NCBI RefSeq assembly: GCF_014349105.1
Contig: NZ_JACSJI010000002.1
Location: 1-64,000, forward strand
Direction: 5' to 3'
DNA length: 64,000 bases
Origin: Caulobacter sp. 17J80-11
GTDB taxonomy: Bacteria; Pseudomonadota; Alphaproteobacteria; Caulobacterales; Caulobacteraceae
In this document: piece by piece, positions 16,015 to 24,619 of the stretch
How the letters are laid out: each line of letters begins with the position of its first letter
Position numbering within the stretch: position 1 is the first letter of the stretch
Position numbers and translations under genes: made by a program
Notes under the pieces: model-generated
Told to the model about the DNA's origin: nothing
Seen by the model: only the letters and a program-made list of their open reading frames with translations
The model's database searches: none

Positions 16015-16569
16015 ATGATCCAGCTTCGCGACCTCACCGAAGACGACAGCGAACGCCTGTTCCTCTGGCGGCGAGAGCCCGAGGTCGACCGCTGGATGTG
16101 CGGGCGCGCCGCCCAGACCCTCGACGAGCATGAGCGCTGGTTCGACCGCTTCCGCGAGGATTCGGGCTCGCGCGGGTGGATCATCGTCCACGGCGAGCGG
16201 CCGGTCGGCTTCCTGACCCTGCGGGGGCTGGACGGCTGTGATCGGCGCGCCGAGTGGGGCTGGTACATCGGCGACGCCGACGCGCGCGGCCGGGGGGTCG
16301 GACGGGCGGCGCAGGCGCTGGGCCTGGACCGGGCCTTCGACGATCTGGGCCTGAACAAGGTCTGGGCCGAGGTGCTGGCCGACAACGAGACCGCCCTCAA
16401 GGCCCAGGCCGCCGCCGGCTTCCGGCGCGAGGGCTATCTGCGCAGCCATACGCTGAAGGGCGACCGGTTCCGTGACGTGGTGCTGCTGGCCATGCTGGCG
16501 GACGAATGGCGGGCGCGCCGTCCGGCCTATGTGCGCGGCCTGACCGCCTCGCGCCTGATCGCGGCCTGA
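16015..16569 (+). CDS. flmH: GNAT N-acetyltransferase, PseH/FlmH-like
   Basis: 184 residues. GNAT fold with the acetyl-CoA loop RGRGVGRAAQAL and a RimJ/RimL-like layout (MIQLRDLTEDDSERLFLWR; GWYIGDADARG; LNKVWAEVLADNETALK). The combination of LWRREPEVDRWM at the start with the N..A...Y/F..GF.REG motif is that of PseH, which acetylates UDP-4-amino-4,6-dideoxy-AltNAc in pseudaminic acid synthesis; Caulobacter FlmH is of this kind. Context agrees: flagellin 3 is upstream, the FlaEY-like gene downstream, and an FlmG-like transferase lies in the same locus. The other pse genes are not in the window. A different small-molecule or protein acetyltransferase remains possible. Confidence 0.75.
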   Translation: MIQLRDLTEDDSERLFLWRREPEVDRWMCGRAAQTLDEHERWFDRFREDSGSRGWIIVHGERPVGFLTLRGLDGCDRRAEWGWYIGDADARGRGVGRAAQALGLDRAFDDLGLNKVWAEVLADNETALKAQAAAGFRREGYLRSHTLKGDRFRDVVLLAMLADEWRARRPAYVRGLTASRLIAA

Positions 16570-16638
16570 GAGAACGTCGCTTCTTAACGGATCTTAAGTT
16601 TTCCGCCCCGATAGTCGGGAGCGGAGGATTCGGTCCCG

Positions 16639-19290
16639 ATGATCGACAACAGCTATCTGTTGGGTCTGTTCGGCGGCGCGTCGACGTTCGCGTCTACGTC
16701 GTCGGGCGCGGCCACGGTCAAGAAGAAGACCGATCCGACTCCGCCCTGGGATCCCAAGGCGCAGGTTCCGGCGCTGGACGACCGTCTGCGCGCCGCCCTG
16801 GCCGGGCGCAAGCTGGTCGACGTCAACGCCGCCAAGCTTGATGTGGCGGGCGCCAGCGACGACTACCGCAAGCTGTTCGCCCTCTACCAGGGCCTCGACA
16901 CCCTGCGCAGTCTGGCCGGGCGGATGGACTCGAAGGGCGTGTCCGCTACCGAGAAGGCGCTGATCGCGCGCCGCTTCGAGGCCGGCCTGAAGGAGTTGAA
17001 CGGCTTCGTCGACGGGCTGGATCTCGACAAGCTGAAGTTCGTCAACGGCGTCGCGGCGGAAAAACTGAAGAGCGGCGGCGTGCCCCGCAATCAGACCGAC
17101 TACGTCGGCGGGGTGATCGCTCAGGGCGACCCCGACGCCGTCGTCCCCGCCTTCGAGGGCGACGTCCGGTTCAGCATGAACGCCAAGCGGGTCGGCAGCG
17201 CCGACGTCCGTGTCGACATCGATCTGTCGGACATGGGCTCCACGCCGCGCACCATGGCCGCGGTCATCGACTACGTGAACGGCAAGCTCAAGGGCGCCGG
17301 GCTCGAGACCCGTCTGCAACGCGAGCGCATTCCTGGCGAGGCCAAGACTGTAACCGTCGGCGGCAAGGCGGTCACCCTGCCGGCCGGGCCGGACCAGTAC
17401 GCCTTGAAGATCAAGGGCAGCTCCGTCGAGACCGTCTCGTTCTCGGCGCCCGACACCGCCGATGCGGTCTATCTCGCGCAGAAGTACGGCAAGACCGACG
17501 CCACCCAGCAACTGCTGAAATTCCAGACCGACCAGGTCGCGTCGGGGACGCCGGCGGCCTCGACCCAGGTCGACGGCCGCGCCTTCCAGACGACCCTCGG
17601 CAAGGAAGTGGGCGCGGTGCGCGCCACCGCCGCGGCGGCCGACGGCTCGGTCTACGTGCTGGCCGACGTGACAGACACGACCGACGGGCAGGCGATCAAG
17701 GGCGCGCAGGACGTGGCCCTGATGAAGTACGACTCGGCCGGCAAGCTGGTGTGGACCCGCACGCTGGGCGCCGCGGAGACCGCCAGCGGTTTCGCCCTGG
17801 CCGTCTCGGACGACGGCAAGGTGGCGGTGGCGGGGTCGGTGACCGGCGAGCTCGATCGCGGCGACGACGGCCTGGACGCCAAGACCTCCGACAGCTTCGT
17901 CAGCGTCTACGACGCCGAGGGCGACGAGATGTGGACCCAGCGCCGGGGCGCGCGCGAAGCGGACGAAGCCGCCGCCGTCACCTTCGGCGCCGACGGTTCG
18001 GTCTATGTCGCCGGCCGCGCGCGTTCGGCCATGCCCGGCGCGGCCGGGCTGGGCGGCTACGACGGTTACCTGCAGGGCTTCAGCGCCAAGGGGACGCTGA
18101 GCTTCTCGACCCAGTTCGGCGGCGTGGGCAACGACAAGGCCGCCGCGATCACCATGGACGGCGGCTCGATCCTGGTCGGCGGCACGGACGAGGGCCACGC
18201 GGTCGTGCGCCGGTTCGACCTGCAGCCGACCGGCGCGCCGACCCTGGCGGCCACCCGCGACCTCGGCGATCTGATGGGCGGCGCGATCACCGGCATCGCG
18301 GTCGACAACGGTCGGCTGATCGTGGCCGGCTCGACCGGGAACGGCGCGCTCTCCGCGGGCACGATCACTAAGACCCACGCCGGCGGCACGGACGCCTTCG
18401 TCGCCGCGCTCGATCCCGGCCTGACGGCAGGCGCCGCAGACCGCTTGACCTATTTCGGCGGCACGGGGACCGACAGCGCGGCGTCCATGGCGGTGTCCGG
18501 CGGAAAGGTGTGGCTGACCGGGGCGTCCAGCGGCGCCCTGCCGGGACTCGACGCGCTCGGGAGCAAGGACGGCTACCTGGTGCGGCTGGATCCGACCACC
18601 GGCGCGATCGAGTGGTCGCAGCGCTTCACCGGCAAGGAAGGCGAAGCCGCCCCCAGCTCAATCGCGATCGGAAAGGGGGCGGCCAGCGTGCTCGACCGCC
18701 TGGGCCTCCCGACCGGGACCATCGACCAGTCCGACTCCAAGAAGGTGGTCTCGCAGACCTCGCTGCGCGCCGGCGACCAGTTCTTCATCAAGACCGGGAC
18801 GGCCGGTCACGGCGTCGCGGTGAAGATCGCGGCCAATGACACCCTCGCCGACGTGGCGAAGAAGATCGAGCGCGCCTCCGGCTTCCGCGCCAAGGTCACG
18901 GTGGTGAAGGACGGCGATGTCGACCGCCTGGAGATCAAGCCGCGTGACGCGCGCTCGGAGATCCAGGTGCTGGCCGGCGACGGCGGGGTCGACGCTCTGA
19001 CGGCCCTGGGCCTGTCCGAGGGCCTGGTGCGCAAGACCGGGGACAAGGAGGCCCAGGAACCGGTCTACGGCCTGGAGCTCGCGCGCGACCTGGCGATCGA
19101 CACGCCGGCCGGCCTCAAGGAAGCGATCAGCAAGCTCGACACCGTGCTGTCGACCGTACGGCGCGCCTACCGGGCGCTCGTCGCCGACGGCAAGCCGGAA
19201 GTGAAGCCGATCACCGGGACGGCCCCGGCCTACCTCCAGAACCAGCTCGCCAACTATCAGGCGGCGCTGTCGCGTCTCGGCGGCGGTTGA
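16639..19290 (+). CDS. flaEY: FlaEY-like flagellar regulatory/assembly protein
   Basis: 883 residues, no signal peptide. The N-terminal third starts MIDNSYLLGLFGG and contains a helical domain and a beta domain. Residues about 330-680 are repeated propeller-type strands (VWTRTLGAAETASGFALAVS; TQRRGAREADEAAAVTFGAD; STQFGGVGNDKAAAITMDGG; LTYFGGTGTDSAASMAVSGG; EWSQRFTGKEGEAAPSSIAI), the beta-propeller-repeat (SBBP) type. Residues about 707-790 resemble the flagellin-hook IN motif of FliD-like proteins (VAVKIAANDTLADVAKKIE). The C-terminus is helical. Length, layout and place in a flagellin cluster next to an flmH-like gene match Caulobacter FlaEY, needed for normal flagellin expression and filament assembly; the molecular mechanism is not established. 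Confidence 0.7.
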   Translation: MIDNSYLLGLFGGASTFASTSSGAATVKKKTDPTPPWDPKAQVPALDDRLRAALAGRKLVDVNAAKLDVAGASDDYRKLFALYQGLDTLRSLAGRMDSKGVSATEKALIARRFEAGLKELNGFVDGLDLDKLKFVNGVAAEKLKSGGVPRNQTDYVGGVIAQGDPDAVVPAFEGDVRFSMNAKRVGSADVRVDIDLSDMGSTPRTMAAVIDYVNGKLKGAGLETRLQRERIPGEAKTVTVGGKAVTLPAGPDQYALKIKGSSVETVSFSAPDTADAVYLAQKYGKTDATQQLLKFQTDQVASGTPAASTQVDGRAFQTTLGKEVGAVRATAAAADGSVYVLADVTDTTDGQAIKGAQDVALMKYDSAGKLVWTRTLGAAETASGFALAVSDDGKVAVAGSVTGELDRGDDGLDAKTSDSFVSVYDAEGDEMWTQRRGAREADEAAAVTFGADGSVYVAGRARSAMPGAAGLGGYDGYLQGFSAKGTLSFSTQFGGVGNDKAAAITMDGGSILVGGTDEGHAVVRRFDLQPTGAPTLAATRDLGDLMGGAITGIAVDNGRLIVAGSTGNGALSAGTITKTHAGGTDAFVAALDPGLTAGAADRLTYFGGTGTDSAASMAVSGGKVWLTGASSGALPGLDALGSKDGYLVRLDPTTGAIEWSQRFTGKEGEAAPSSIAIGKGAASVLDRLGLPTGTIDQSDSKKVVSQTSLRAGDQFFIKTGTAGHGVAVKIAANDTLADVAKKIERASGFRAKVTVVKDGDVDRLEIKPRDARSEIQVLAGDGGVDALTALGLSEGLVRKTGDKEAQEPVYGLELARDLAIDTPAGLKEAISKLDTVLSTVRRAYRALVADGKPEVKPITGTAPAYLQNQLANYQAALSRLGGG

Positions 19291-19347
19291 CGGCGGCCCC
19301 GGCGCGGGCCTTATTCCCCACGGGCGGGTGAAGCTTAGGCGAGGCCG

Positions 19348-20031
19348 ATGCAGTTTCCTAAAGACCAGCGGGTCGTCCTGGCGCTCGGCGCCGGCGCGGC
19401 GGTGCTCGCGGGCGTCGTGATCGCGGCCGTCGCCATGGGCGGCAAGGGCAAGGCGCCGGCCGAGGCGCCGCCCGCCTCCAAGGGCGGCCTGCAGGTCTCT
19501 GTCGACGAGGCGCCGACCCTGGACGTCACCCGCAATCTGCGGTGCTACGTCGGCGGCCAGTTCGTCGGTGAGGCGACCCTGGCCGAGTGCGCCCGCCGCA
19601 ACGGCGTGTCGGCCCAGGCGCTGGACGTGGGTCTGGACGAGTCCGGCGCGCTGGTCGCGGCCGAAACCGCCTCGCTCGCGCCGCCGCCGCCCGCGCCGAT
19701 CGCCGCTCCCGCGCCGACCACGCCGGTCGAAGCGCCCGCGGCCGAGCCGGCCCCCGCGCCGCAGGTCGCCGTCGCCACCGGCCCGACCGGCGCGTGCCTT
19801 CGTTTCGTGGGCGGGGAATGGCGCCAGCTTTCCGACGGCGTGTCGCTGAACACCTGCGTGCAGATGCTGTTCGCCGGCCAGTGCGAGCGCCCGGGCGGCG
19901 CCTCGTACGGCCGCTGGGGCGACACCACCCTGCGCCTGGTGCCCAAGCGGGTCGAGCAGTCGGACGACAACCGCCGCTTCCGCACGCTGGTCGAGCAGGG
20001 CCCGAACTGCTCCATTCCGCAAACCCGATAG
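19348..20031 (+). CDS. Membrane-anchored periplasmic hypothetical protein
   Basis: 227 residues. One N-terminal membrane segment (VVLALGAGAAVLAGVVIAAV, about residues 9-28) without a cleavage motif, then a cysteine-containing segment (LRCYVGGQFVGEATLAECA), a Pro/Ala-rich linker at about 110-145 and a C-terminal part with four cysteines (GACLRFVG, NTCVQMLFAGQCE, NCSIPQTR). The paired cysteines suggest disulfides in the periplasm. No family recognised. It is followed after 11 bases by a lipoprotein gene, so the two probably form an operon. Confidence 0.75.
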   Translation: MQFPKDQRVVLALGAGAAVLAGVVIAAVAMGGKGKAPAEAPPASKGGLQVSVDEAPTLDVTRNLRCYVGGQFVGEATLAECARRNGVSAQALDVGLDESGALVAAETASLAPPPPAPIAAPAPTTPVEAPAAEPAPAPQVAVATGPTGACLRFVGGEWRQLSDGVSLNTCVQMLFAGQCERPGGASYGRWGDTTLRLVPKRVEQSDDNRRFRTLVEQGPNCSIPQTR

Positions 20032-20042
20032 GCGAGGGCGGC

Positions 20043-20507
20043 ATGAAGCGCGCTGCGATCATTCTGGCCCTGACGGCCGCCCTGGCGGCCTGCGCGAAGC
20101 GCACCGAGGCGCCGACCGACCGGGGCGTGTGCTGGGTCGTCACCCAGCCCGACAAGGCTAAGCCGGTGAAGTTCAGCGTGCTGGCCCGCGACCAGGAGCA
20201 GTTGGAGTTCTGCGCCGCCCGCCTCGAGGAGATGCGCATCCGCTTCCTGCGCATGGGCGGCGGGCGCAAGAAGGTGGTCGGCGCCTATCAGGGCAAGTTC
20301 CTGTGGGTCGACTCCGGCGGCGTGTCGTTGTCCGACTATCTGGAGGGACCGCGGTTCGTGGCCCTGCGCCGCTCGCGCGACGGCCGCCTCGCCATCCCCG
20401 GCGCCTTCCCGATGGACCCCAAGGACAAGCGCAACGCGCCGGCCGAAGCCACGCCGCCCGCGACCGCGCCGGCGGCTTCGGCGCCCGCCACCGCGCCGCA
20501 GGGCTGA
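20043..20507 (+). CDS. Small predicted lipoprotein
   Basis: 154 residues. Signal peptide MKRAAIILALTAALAAC with the lipidated Cys at residue 17. The globular part has GVCWVVTQPD, QLEFCAARLEEMRIRFLRMG and KFLWVDSGG, followed by an Ala/Pro/Thr-rich tail. Start ATG 20043 is chosen because it gives a complete lipoprotein signal; the frame is open much further upstream only as a shadow of the previous gene. Probably in operon with the preceding membrane-anchored protein. Function unknown. Confidence 0.75.
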   Translation: MKRAAIILALTAALAACAKRTEAPTDRGVCWVVTQPDKAKPVKFSVLARDQEQLEFCAARLEEMRIRFLRMGGGRKKVVGAYQGKFLWVDSGGVSLSDYLEGPRFVALRRSRDGRLAIPGAFPMDPKDKRNAPAEATPPATAPAASAPATAPQG

Positions 20508-20522
20508 CGCCGCCCCCGGCGC

Positions 20523-20604
20523 TCAGGCCGGTGGGAATCTGAGCGTGAAGACGTTGGCCTCGCCCGCGCAATCGTAGGCGACGTGTCCGTCCAGCTGCGC
20601 CGCT
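20523..20604 (-). pseudogene. Remnant: C-terminal end of a sensor histidine kinase
   Basis: Reading the minus strand up to the TGA at 20523, the last residues are LGAAQLDGHVAYDCAGEANV then FTLRFPPA. This looks like the end of a histidine kinase ATPase domain (QLGG.V.YDW...G..F.LRFP in HWE/HisKA_2 kinases). Nothing kinase-like precedes it. It is cut off where the receiver remnant on the other strand begins. Confidence 0.45.
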
Positions 20605-20814
20605 CCGAGGGACGGGATCGAGGCGGCGCGGCTCGTGCGCGAGCGGTGCGCCGTCCAGGTCGTGTTCGTCACCGGCCAGGGCGACGCGGCCACGCGGGAG
20701 CGCGCCATGGCGGGCGGACCGGCCGGCTATCTGCGCAAGCCCTTCACGCCCGAAGCCCTGGTCGCGGCGGTGCGCGCCGCCTTGCGACCGCGGGGCCAGG
20801 CGGCCGCGGGTTGA
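20605..20814 (+). pseudogene. Remnant: C-terminal half of a response-regulator receiver domain
   Basis: The plus strand reads DGIEAARLVRERC, VVFVTGQGDAATRERAM, AGYLRKPFTPEALVAAVRAA and a stop at 20812. These match the second half of a receiver: conserved Thr after the fourth strand, and the Lys-Pro pair. The phospho-accepting Asp and everything before it are missing, there is no start codon, and a stop lies upstream in frame at 20575. With the kinase remnant it looks like a divergent kinase/regulator pair that lost its middle in one deletion. Confidence 0.7.
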
Positions 20815-20840
20815 CGGTCGGAACAAAACTGGAACATAAA
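20811..20840 (+). promoter_or_regulatory. ssb promoter with LexA (SOS) box
   Basis: GAAC-N7-GAAC at 20821-20835 is the reverse reading of the alphaproteobacterial LexA box GTTC-N7-GTTC, without a mismatch. It lies between a -35-like TTGACG (20811-20816) and a -10-like CATAAA (20835-20840), 74 bases before the ssb start. A repressor bound here would block the promoter. Confidence 0.75.
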
Positions 20841-20908
20841 TCCATTTCGGATCGTCGCGCGACGCAGATAGGGTGCCGCGCGATTCTGTTTCTGAAGGGG
20901 CTCAGGCC

Positions 20909-21400
20909 ATGGCCGGCAGCGTGAACAAGGTGATCCTGGTGGGCAATCTCGGGCGCGATCCCGAGATCCGGACGCTGAACAGCGGCGACCGGGTCGCCAA
21001 CCTGCGCATCGCCACGTCCGAGACCTGGCGCGACAAGATGTCGGGCGAGCGCAAGGAAAAGACCGAGTGGCACTCGGTCGTGATCTTCAACGACAACCTG
21101 GTGAAGGTGGCCGAGAGCTACCTGAAGAAGGGCTCGACCGTCTACATCGAGGGCTCGCTGCAGACCCGCAAGTGGACCGACCAGCAGGGCGTGGAGAAGT
21201 ACTCCACCGAGATCGTGCTGCAGAAGTTCCGTGGGGAACTGACCATGCTGGGCGGCCGCGGCGAGGGCGCGGGCCAGGGCGGCGGCCAGTCCTACGGCGG
21301 CGGCGACGACTACGGTTCGGGTTTCTCGGCCGGCCCGGCCGCCAAGCCGGCTTCCGGTCCGAAGCAGAGCTTCGACCTCGACGACGAGATCCCGTTCTAA
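20909..21400 (+). CDS. ssb: Single-stranded DNA-binding protein
   Basis: 163 residues. N-terminal OB fold ([56 protein letters not shown]), a Gly/Ser-rich linker and the acidic tip DLDDEIPF that binds partner proteins. It coats single-stranded DNA in replication, repair and recombination. The ATG at 20909 is the canonical start. A LexA box in the promoter indicates SOS induction, as known for Caulobacter ssb. A strong terminator follows, so it is monocistronic. Confidence 0.98.
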   Translation: MAGSVNKVILVGNLGRDPEIRTLNSGDRVANLRIATSETWRDKMSGERKEKTEWHSVVIFNDNLVKVAESYLKKGSTVYIEGSLQTRKWTDQQGVEKYSTEIVLQKFRGELTMLGGRGEGAGQGGGQSYGGGDDYGSGFSAGPAAKPASGPKQSFDLDDEIPF

Positions 21401-21428
21401 GCGGCGGGTCCGCAAGGCGAAACTGGAA

Positions 21429-21458
21429 ACGGCCGGGCTCTCGCAGCCCGGCCGTTTT
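21429..21458 (+). terminator. Rho-independent terminator of ssb
   Basis: An 11-bp perfect stem (21429-21439 with 21445-21455), a 5-nt loop and TTTT. Confidence 0.9.
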
Positions 21459-21522
21459 CGGTTGCAGTTTACCCTCGGGCAAGCCGGGGCACGGCAGATG
21501 AGCGGCGGGGCGGGGGGCGTTC

Positions 21523-22818
21523 ATGCGGGTGCTGGTTCTCGGCGCGTCGGGGTTCATCGGCGCGCATGTCGCCGCCGCCCTGGCTGCGGCCGGCTGGGCG
21601 GTGCGGGCGGGCGCGCGCCGTCCGGACGACGGCCGACGCCGGGCGCCCGCCCTGGACTGGGTGCGAGCCGACTTCGCCGACCTGACCGAGGCTGATGCGT
21701 GGCTCCCGCTGCTCGAAGGCGTTGATGCGGTGGTGAACTGCGTCGGCGTGCTGCAGGACGGGGCGGGCGACAGCACGGCGGTGGCGCACGAGCGCGGGCC
21801 GCGCGCCCTGATCGCGGCCTGCGAGGCGGCCGGCGTGCGCCGGCTGGTCCACGTCTCCGCCGTCGGCGCCGACGACGACGCCGGCACCCCCTACGCCCGT
21901 TCAAAGCGAGCGACCGAGACCCTGCTGGAGGCGTCCAGCCTTGACTGGGCGGTGGTTCGTCCGTCGCTGGTGGTGGCGCGCGGGGTGTTCGGCGGCACGG
22001 CGCTGATCCGGGCGCTGGCCGCCTTTCCAGGTTTCATTCCGGTGGTGGGCGGCGACCAGACCTTCCGCCCCGTGGCCATGGCCGATGTCTGCGAGGCGGT
22101 GGTGCGCCTGTTGGCGCCCGGCGCGCCCGCGCGGGTGCGGCTGGATCTGGCCGGTCCTCAGAGCCTCACGCTCGCCGACCTGCTGAAGGCTTATCGCGGC
22201 TGGCTGGGCTTTGCGCCGGCGCCGCTGGTGCGCGTGCCGCCGGTTCTGGCCGCGCCGGCGCTGGCCGTCGGCGACCTGCTGGGTCGGCTGGGCTGGCCCT
22301 CGCCGCTGCGCACCACCTCCCTGCGCCAGATGAACCACGACGTGGGCGGCGACGCGGGCGCCGCTGAGCGGCTCCTGGGCCTGCGCACCCGCTCGCTGGA
22401 CCAGTACCTGAGCGAGCAGGCCGCCGCCGTGCAGGACCGCTGGCACGCGCGGCTCTATTTCGTGCGGCCGCTGGCGATCGCCCTGCTGGCCGCGTTCTGG
22501 ATCGGCACCGGCCTTGTCACCTTCGGACCCGGCTGGAAGGGCGCGGTCGCGATCCTGCACGAGGGCGGCTACGGCGCGGCCGCGCCGTGGATCGCCGGCG
22601 GCGGCGCGGTGGTCGACATCGCGCTGGGCCTCGCACTGCTGCTCCGCCGCTTCACAGCGAGGGCCGCGATCGGGATGGCTCTGGTGACCGCGGGCTATCT
22701 GGTCGCCGCGACCCTGGCCCTGCCGCAATACTGGCTGGACCCGCTGGGCCCCTGGCTGAAGACGCTGCCCGGCCTGGCGCTGTGCCTGTTCGTGGCCGCC
22801 ACGGACGAGCGTCGATGA
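21523..22818 (+). CDS. NAD(P)-binding SDR-type protein fused to a DoxX-like membrane domain
   Basis: 431 residues. The N-terminal part (about 1-290) is an atypical extended SDR/NmrA-like Rossmann domain: GASGFIG at 7-13, VDAVVNCVGV, HVSAVGAD and PYARSKRATE carrying the Tyr/Lys pair. The C-terminal part (about 305-428) has four membrane helices of the DoxX-like kind (IALLAAFWIGTGLVTFGPGW; YLVAATLALPQYW). Such fusions are common in proteobacteria, but the substrate is unknown; a quinone- or lipid-linked reductase is conceivable. The stop overlaps the next start by 4 bases (ATGA), so both genes are coupled. Confidence 0.85.
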   Translation: MRVLVLGASGFIGAHVAAALAAAGWAVRAGARRPDDGRRRAPALDWVRADFADLTEADAWLPLLEGVDAVVNCVGVLQDGAGDSTAVAHERGPRALIAACEAAGVRRLVHVSAVGADDDAGTPYARSKRATETLLEASSLDWAVVRPSLVVARGVFGGTALIRALAAFPGFIPVVGGDQTFRPVAMADVCEAVVRLLAPGAPARVRLDLAGPQSLTLADLLKAYRGWLGFAPAPLVRVPPVLAAPALAVGDLLGRLGWPSPLRTTSLRQMNHDVGGDAGAAERLLGLRTRSLDQYLSEQAAAVQDRWHARLYFVRPLAIALLAAFWIGTGLVTFGPGWKGAVAILHEGGYGAAAPWIAGGGAVVDIALGLALLLRRFTARAAIGMALVTAGYLVAATLALPQYWLDPLGPWLKTLPGLALCLFVAATDERR

Positions 22819-23288
22819 TCGACTTCTATCCTCTGCTCAAGCTGGTCCACGTGCTCTCCGGCGCGGTGCTGTTCGGCACCGGGGCCGGGATCGCCTTCTT
22901 CATGGTCGCCGCCCACCGCACGCGCGATCCGCGCTCGGTTGCGGCGGTGGCGAAGATCGTGGTGCTCGCCGACTTCGTGTTCACGGCCAGCGCGGTCGTG
23001 GTCCAGCCCCTGTCGGGCGTGGGCCTGATCGCCCTGCAGGGCTACAGCCTGACCGAGTCCTGGCTCGTGGCCGCCTACGGCCTCTACGTCCTCACCGGCC
23101 TGTGCTGGCTCCCGGTGGTGGCCATGCAGATGCAGATGAAGCGCCTGGCCCAGGAGGCCGTAACCGCTGGCGCCGATCTGCCGGCCCGCTACCACCAGCT
23201 CTATCGCCGCTGGTTCGCTCTCGGCTGGCCGGCCTTCGCCGCGGTGGTCGGCATCTACTGGCTGATGCTGACCAAGCCGACCTTCTGA
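22815..23288 (+). CDS. DUF2269 family integral membrane protein
   Basis: 157 residues with four predicted membrane helices (KLVHVLSGAVLFGTGAGIAF; FVFTASAVVVQPLSGVGLIA; GLYVLTGLCWLPVVAMQMQM; GWPAFAAVVGIYWLMLTKP). The pattern LVHVLS..LFGTG with QM.MKRLA fits DUF2269. Translation is coupled to the SDR-DoxX gene by an ATGA overlap, so the two membrane proteins may act together, possibly in a respiratory or redox process. No catalytic residues stand out. Confidence 0.85.
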   Translation: MIDFYPLLKLVHVLSGAVLFGTGAGIAFFMVAAHRTRDPRSVAAVAKIVVLADFVFTASAVVVQPLSGVGLIALQGYSLTESWLVAAYGLYVLTGLCWLPVVAMQMQMKRLAQEAVTAGADLPARYHQLYRRWFALGWPAFAAVVGIYWLMLTKPTF

Positions 23289-23393
23289 CGCCGTACCGCC
23301 AGTCCTTCCCCCCTCGCGCCGGAACCTTGGCCGCCCGCTAGGGGTTGCTGGCCCCGGTGGAGGTCGGCGCGCCGCGCGCCGGGCGGAGGTCGC

Positions 23394-24566
23394 ATGGGCG
23401 TGTCGGTGTCGGTGTCGGGGGAATCGGTTGAGGCCCGCCCGGACCTGGAGCTCGCCGCCGCCGCCGCCGCCGCCCGCCGCTGGCTGTTTGAGGAGGCGGC
23501 GCCCGTCTGGGCCGACGCCGGCTTCGACCGCGACCGGGGCCTCTTCGCCGAGCAGATCTCCTGGGCCGGCCGGCCCGAACCCGTGACCCGCCGACTGCGC
23601 GTGCAGGCGCGGCAGATCTACAGCTTCTGCGAACTGGGCCGGCTGGGCTGGTCGGGGCCGTGGGCCGAGCAGGCCGAGCGGGCGCTGGACCGCCTGCTGG
23701 CGGCCGGGCGGCGAGGGGACGGCCTGTTCGTCCACACATTCGACGACCGCGGCGACGTCGAGGACGAGCGCTGCGACCTCTACGACCACGCCTTCGTGCT
23801 GTTCGCTCTGGCCCACGCGGGCGCGGCGCTGAACCGGCCGGACCTGTTCGACACCGCCGACGCCCTGTTCGACCTCTGGGAAGCGCGCTATCGCCGGCCG
23901 ACCGGCGGCTTCCACGAGGGCGAGGTCGAGGTGCAGCCGCCGCGGCGTCAGAACCCGCACATGCACCTGTTCGAGGCGGCGCTGGCGTTGTGGGAGGCCT
24001 CGGGCCGCGACCGCTGGCTGAAGCTGGCCATGGAGTTGGCGCGGCTGGCCGAGGACCGGTTCCTGATCGGCGACGCCATGGGCGAGTACTTCGACGAGAA
24101 CTGGTCGCCTCTGGGCGCCCGTCGCCTGGCGGAGCCCGGGCACTGCTTTGAGTGGGCCTGGCTGTTCGACCGGGCTGCGGGCCACCGCGCCTCGGCCCTG
24201 GAAGCCTCCGACCGGCTATGCGCCTTCGCCCGCCGCAACGGCCTGGACGCCGCGCGCGGGGTGGCGGTCAACGCCCTGACCGCGGACGGCGCGGTGGTGG
24301 ACGCCGACGCGCGCCTGTGGCCGCAGACCGAACGCCTGAAGTGCGCCGTCGCCCGCTGGCGCCGCACCGGCGATCCCGACGAGGCGCGCGAGGCGGTCAA
24401 CGCCTGGCGGGGCCTGAACCGCTACCTCGACACCCCCGTGCCGGGCGTCTGGCGCGACCGGCTGAAGGCGGACGGTTCGTGGGTGGAGGAGCCGGCTCCG
24501 GCCAGCTCCTTCTATCACATCATCTGCAGCCTCTCGGCCCTGCTGGAGGCGGTGGACAAGGATTGA
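23394..24566 (+). CDS. AGE-family epimerase/isomerase
   Basis: 390 residues, (alpha/alpha)6 barrel of the N-acylglucosamine 2-epimerase/mannose isomerase family. Typical motifs in order are RLRVQARQIYSFCE, DLYDHAFVLFALA, RRQNPHMHLFEAALALWE, EPGHCFEWAWLFDRA, LWPQTERLKCAVA and ASSFYHIICSLSALLE; the last carries the conserved active-site His. In Caulobacterales such genes are often annotated as mannose-6-phosphate isomerase or AGE epimerase. The actual sugar cannot be read from the sequence. The ATG at 23394 follows GGAGG. It is followed by a separately started transporter gene. Confidence 0.9.
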   Translation: MGVSVSVSGESVEARPDLELAAAAAAARRWLFEEAAPVWADAGFDRDRGLFAEQISWAGRPEPVTRRLRVQARQIYSFCELGRLGWSGPWAEQAERALDRLLAAGRRGDGLFVHTFDDRGDVEDERCDLYDHAFVLFALAHAGAALNRPDLFDTADALFDLWEARYRRPTGGFHEGEVEVQPPRRQNPHMHLFEAALALWEASGRDRWLKLAMELARLAEDRFLIGDAMGEYFDENWSPLGARRLAEPGHCFEWAWLFDRAAGHRASALEASDRLCAFARRNGLDAARGVAVNALTADGAVVDADARLWPQTERLKCAVARWRRTGDPDEAREAVNAWRGLNRYLDTPVPGVWRDRLKADGSWVEEPAPASSFYHIICSLSALLEAVDKD

Positions 24567-24619
24567 AACCCAACGTGTAGGGCGGACGGGCGACGGCTGG
24601 GCTAGACGCCGAAGTTCGT

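Noticed and set aside
16584-16597. CtrA-like TTAA...TTAA site upstream of the FlaEY-like gene
   Set aside because: The half-sites are 6 bases apart; the CtrA consensus needs 7.
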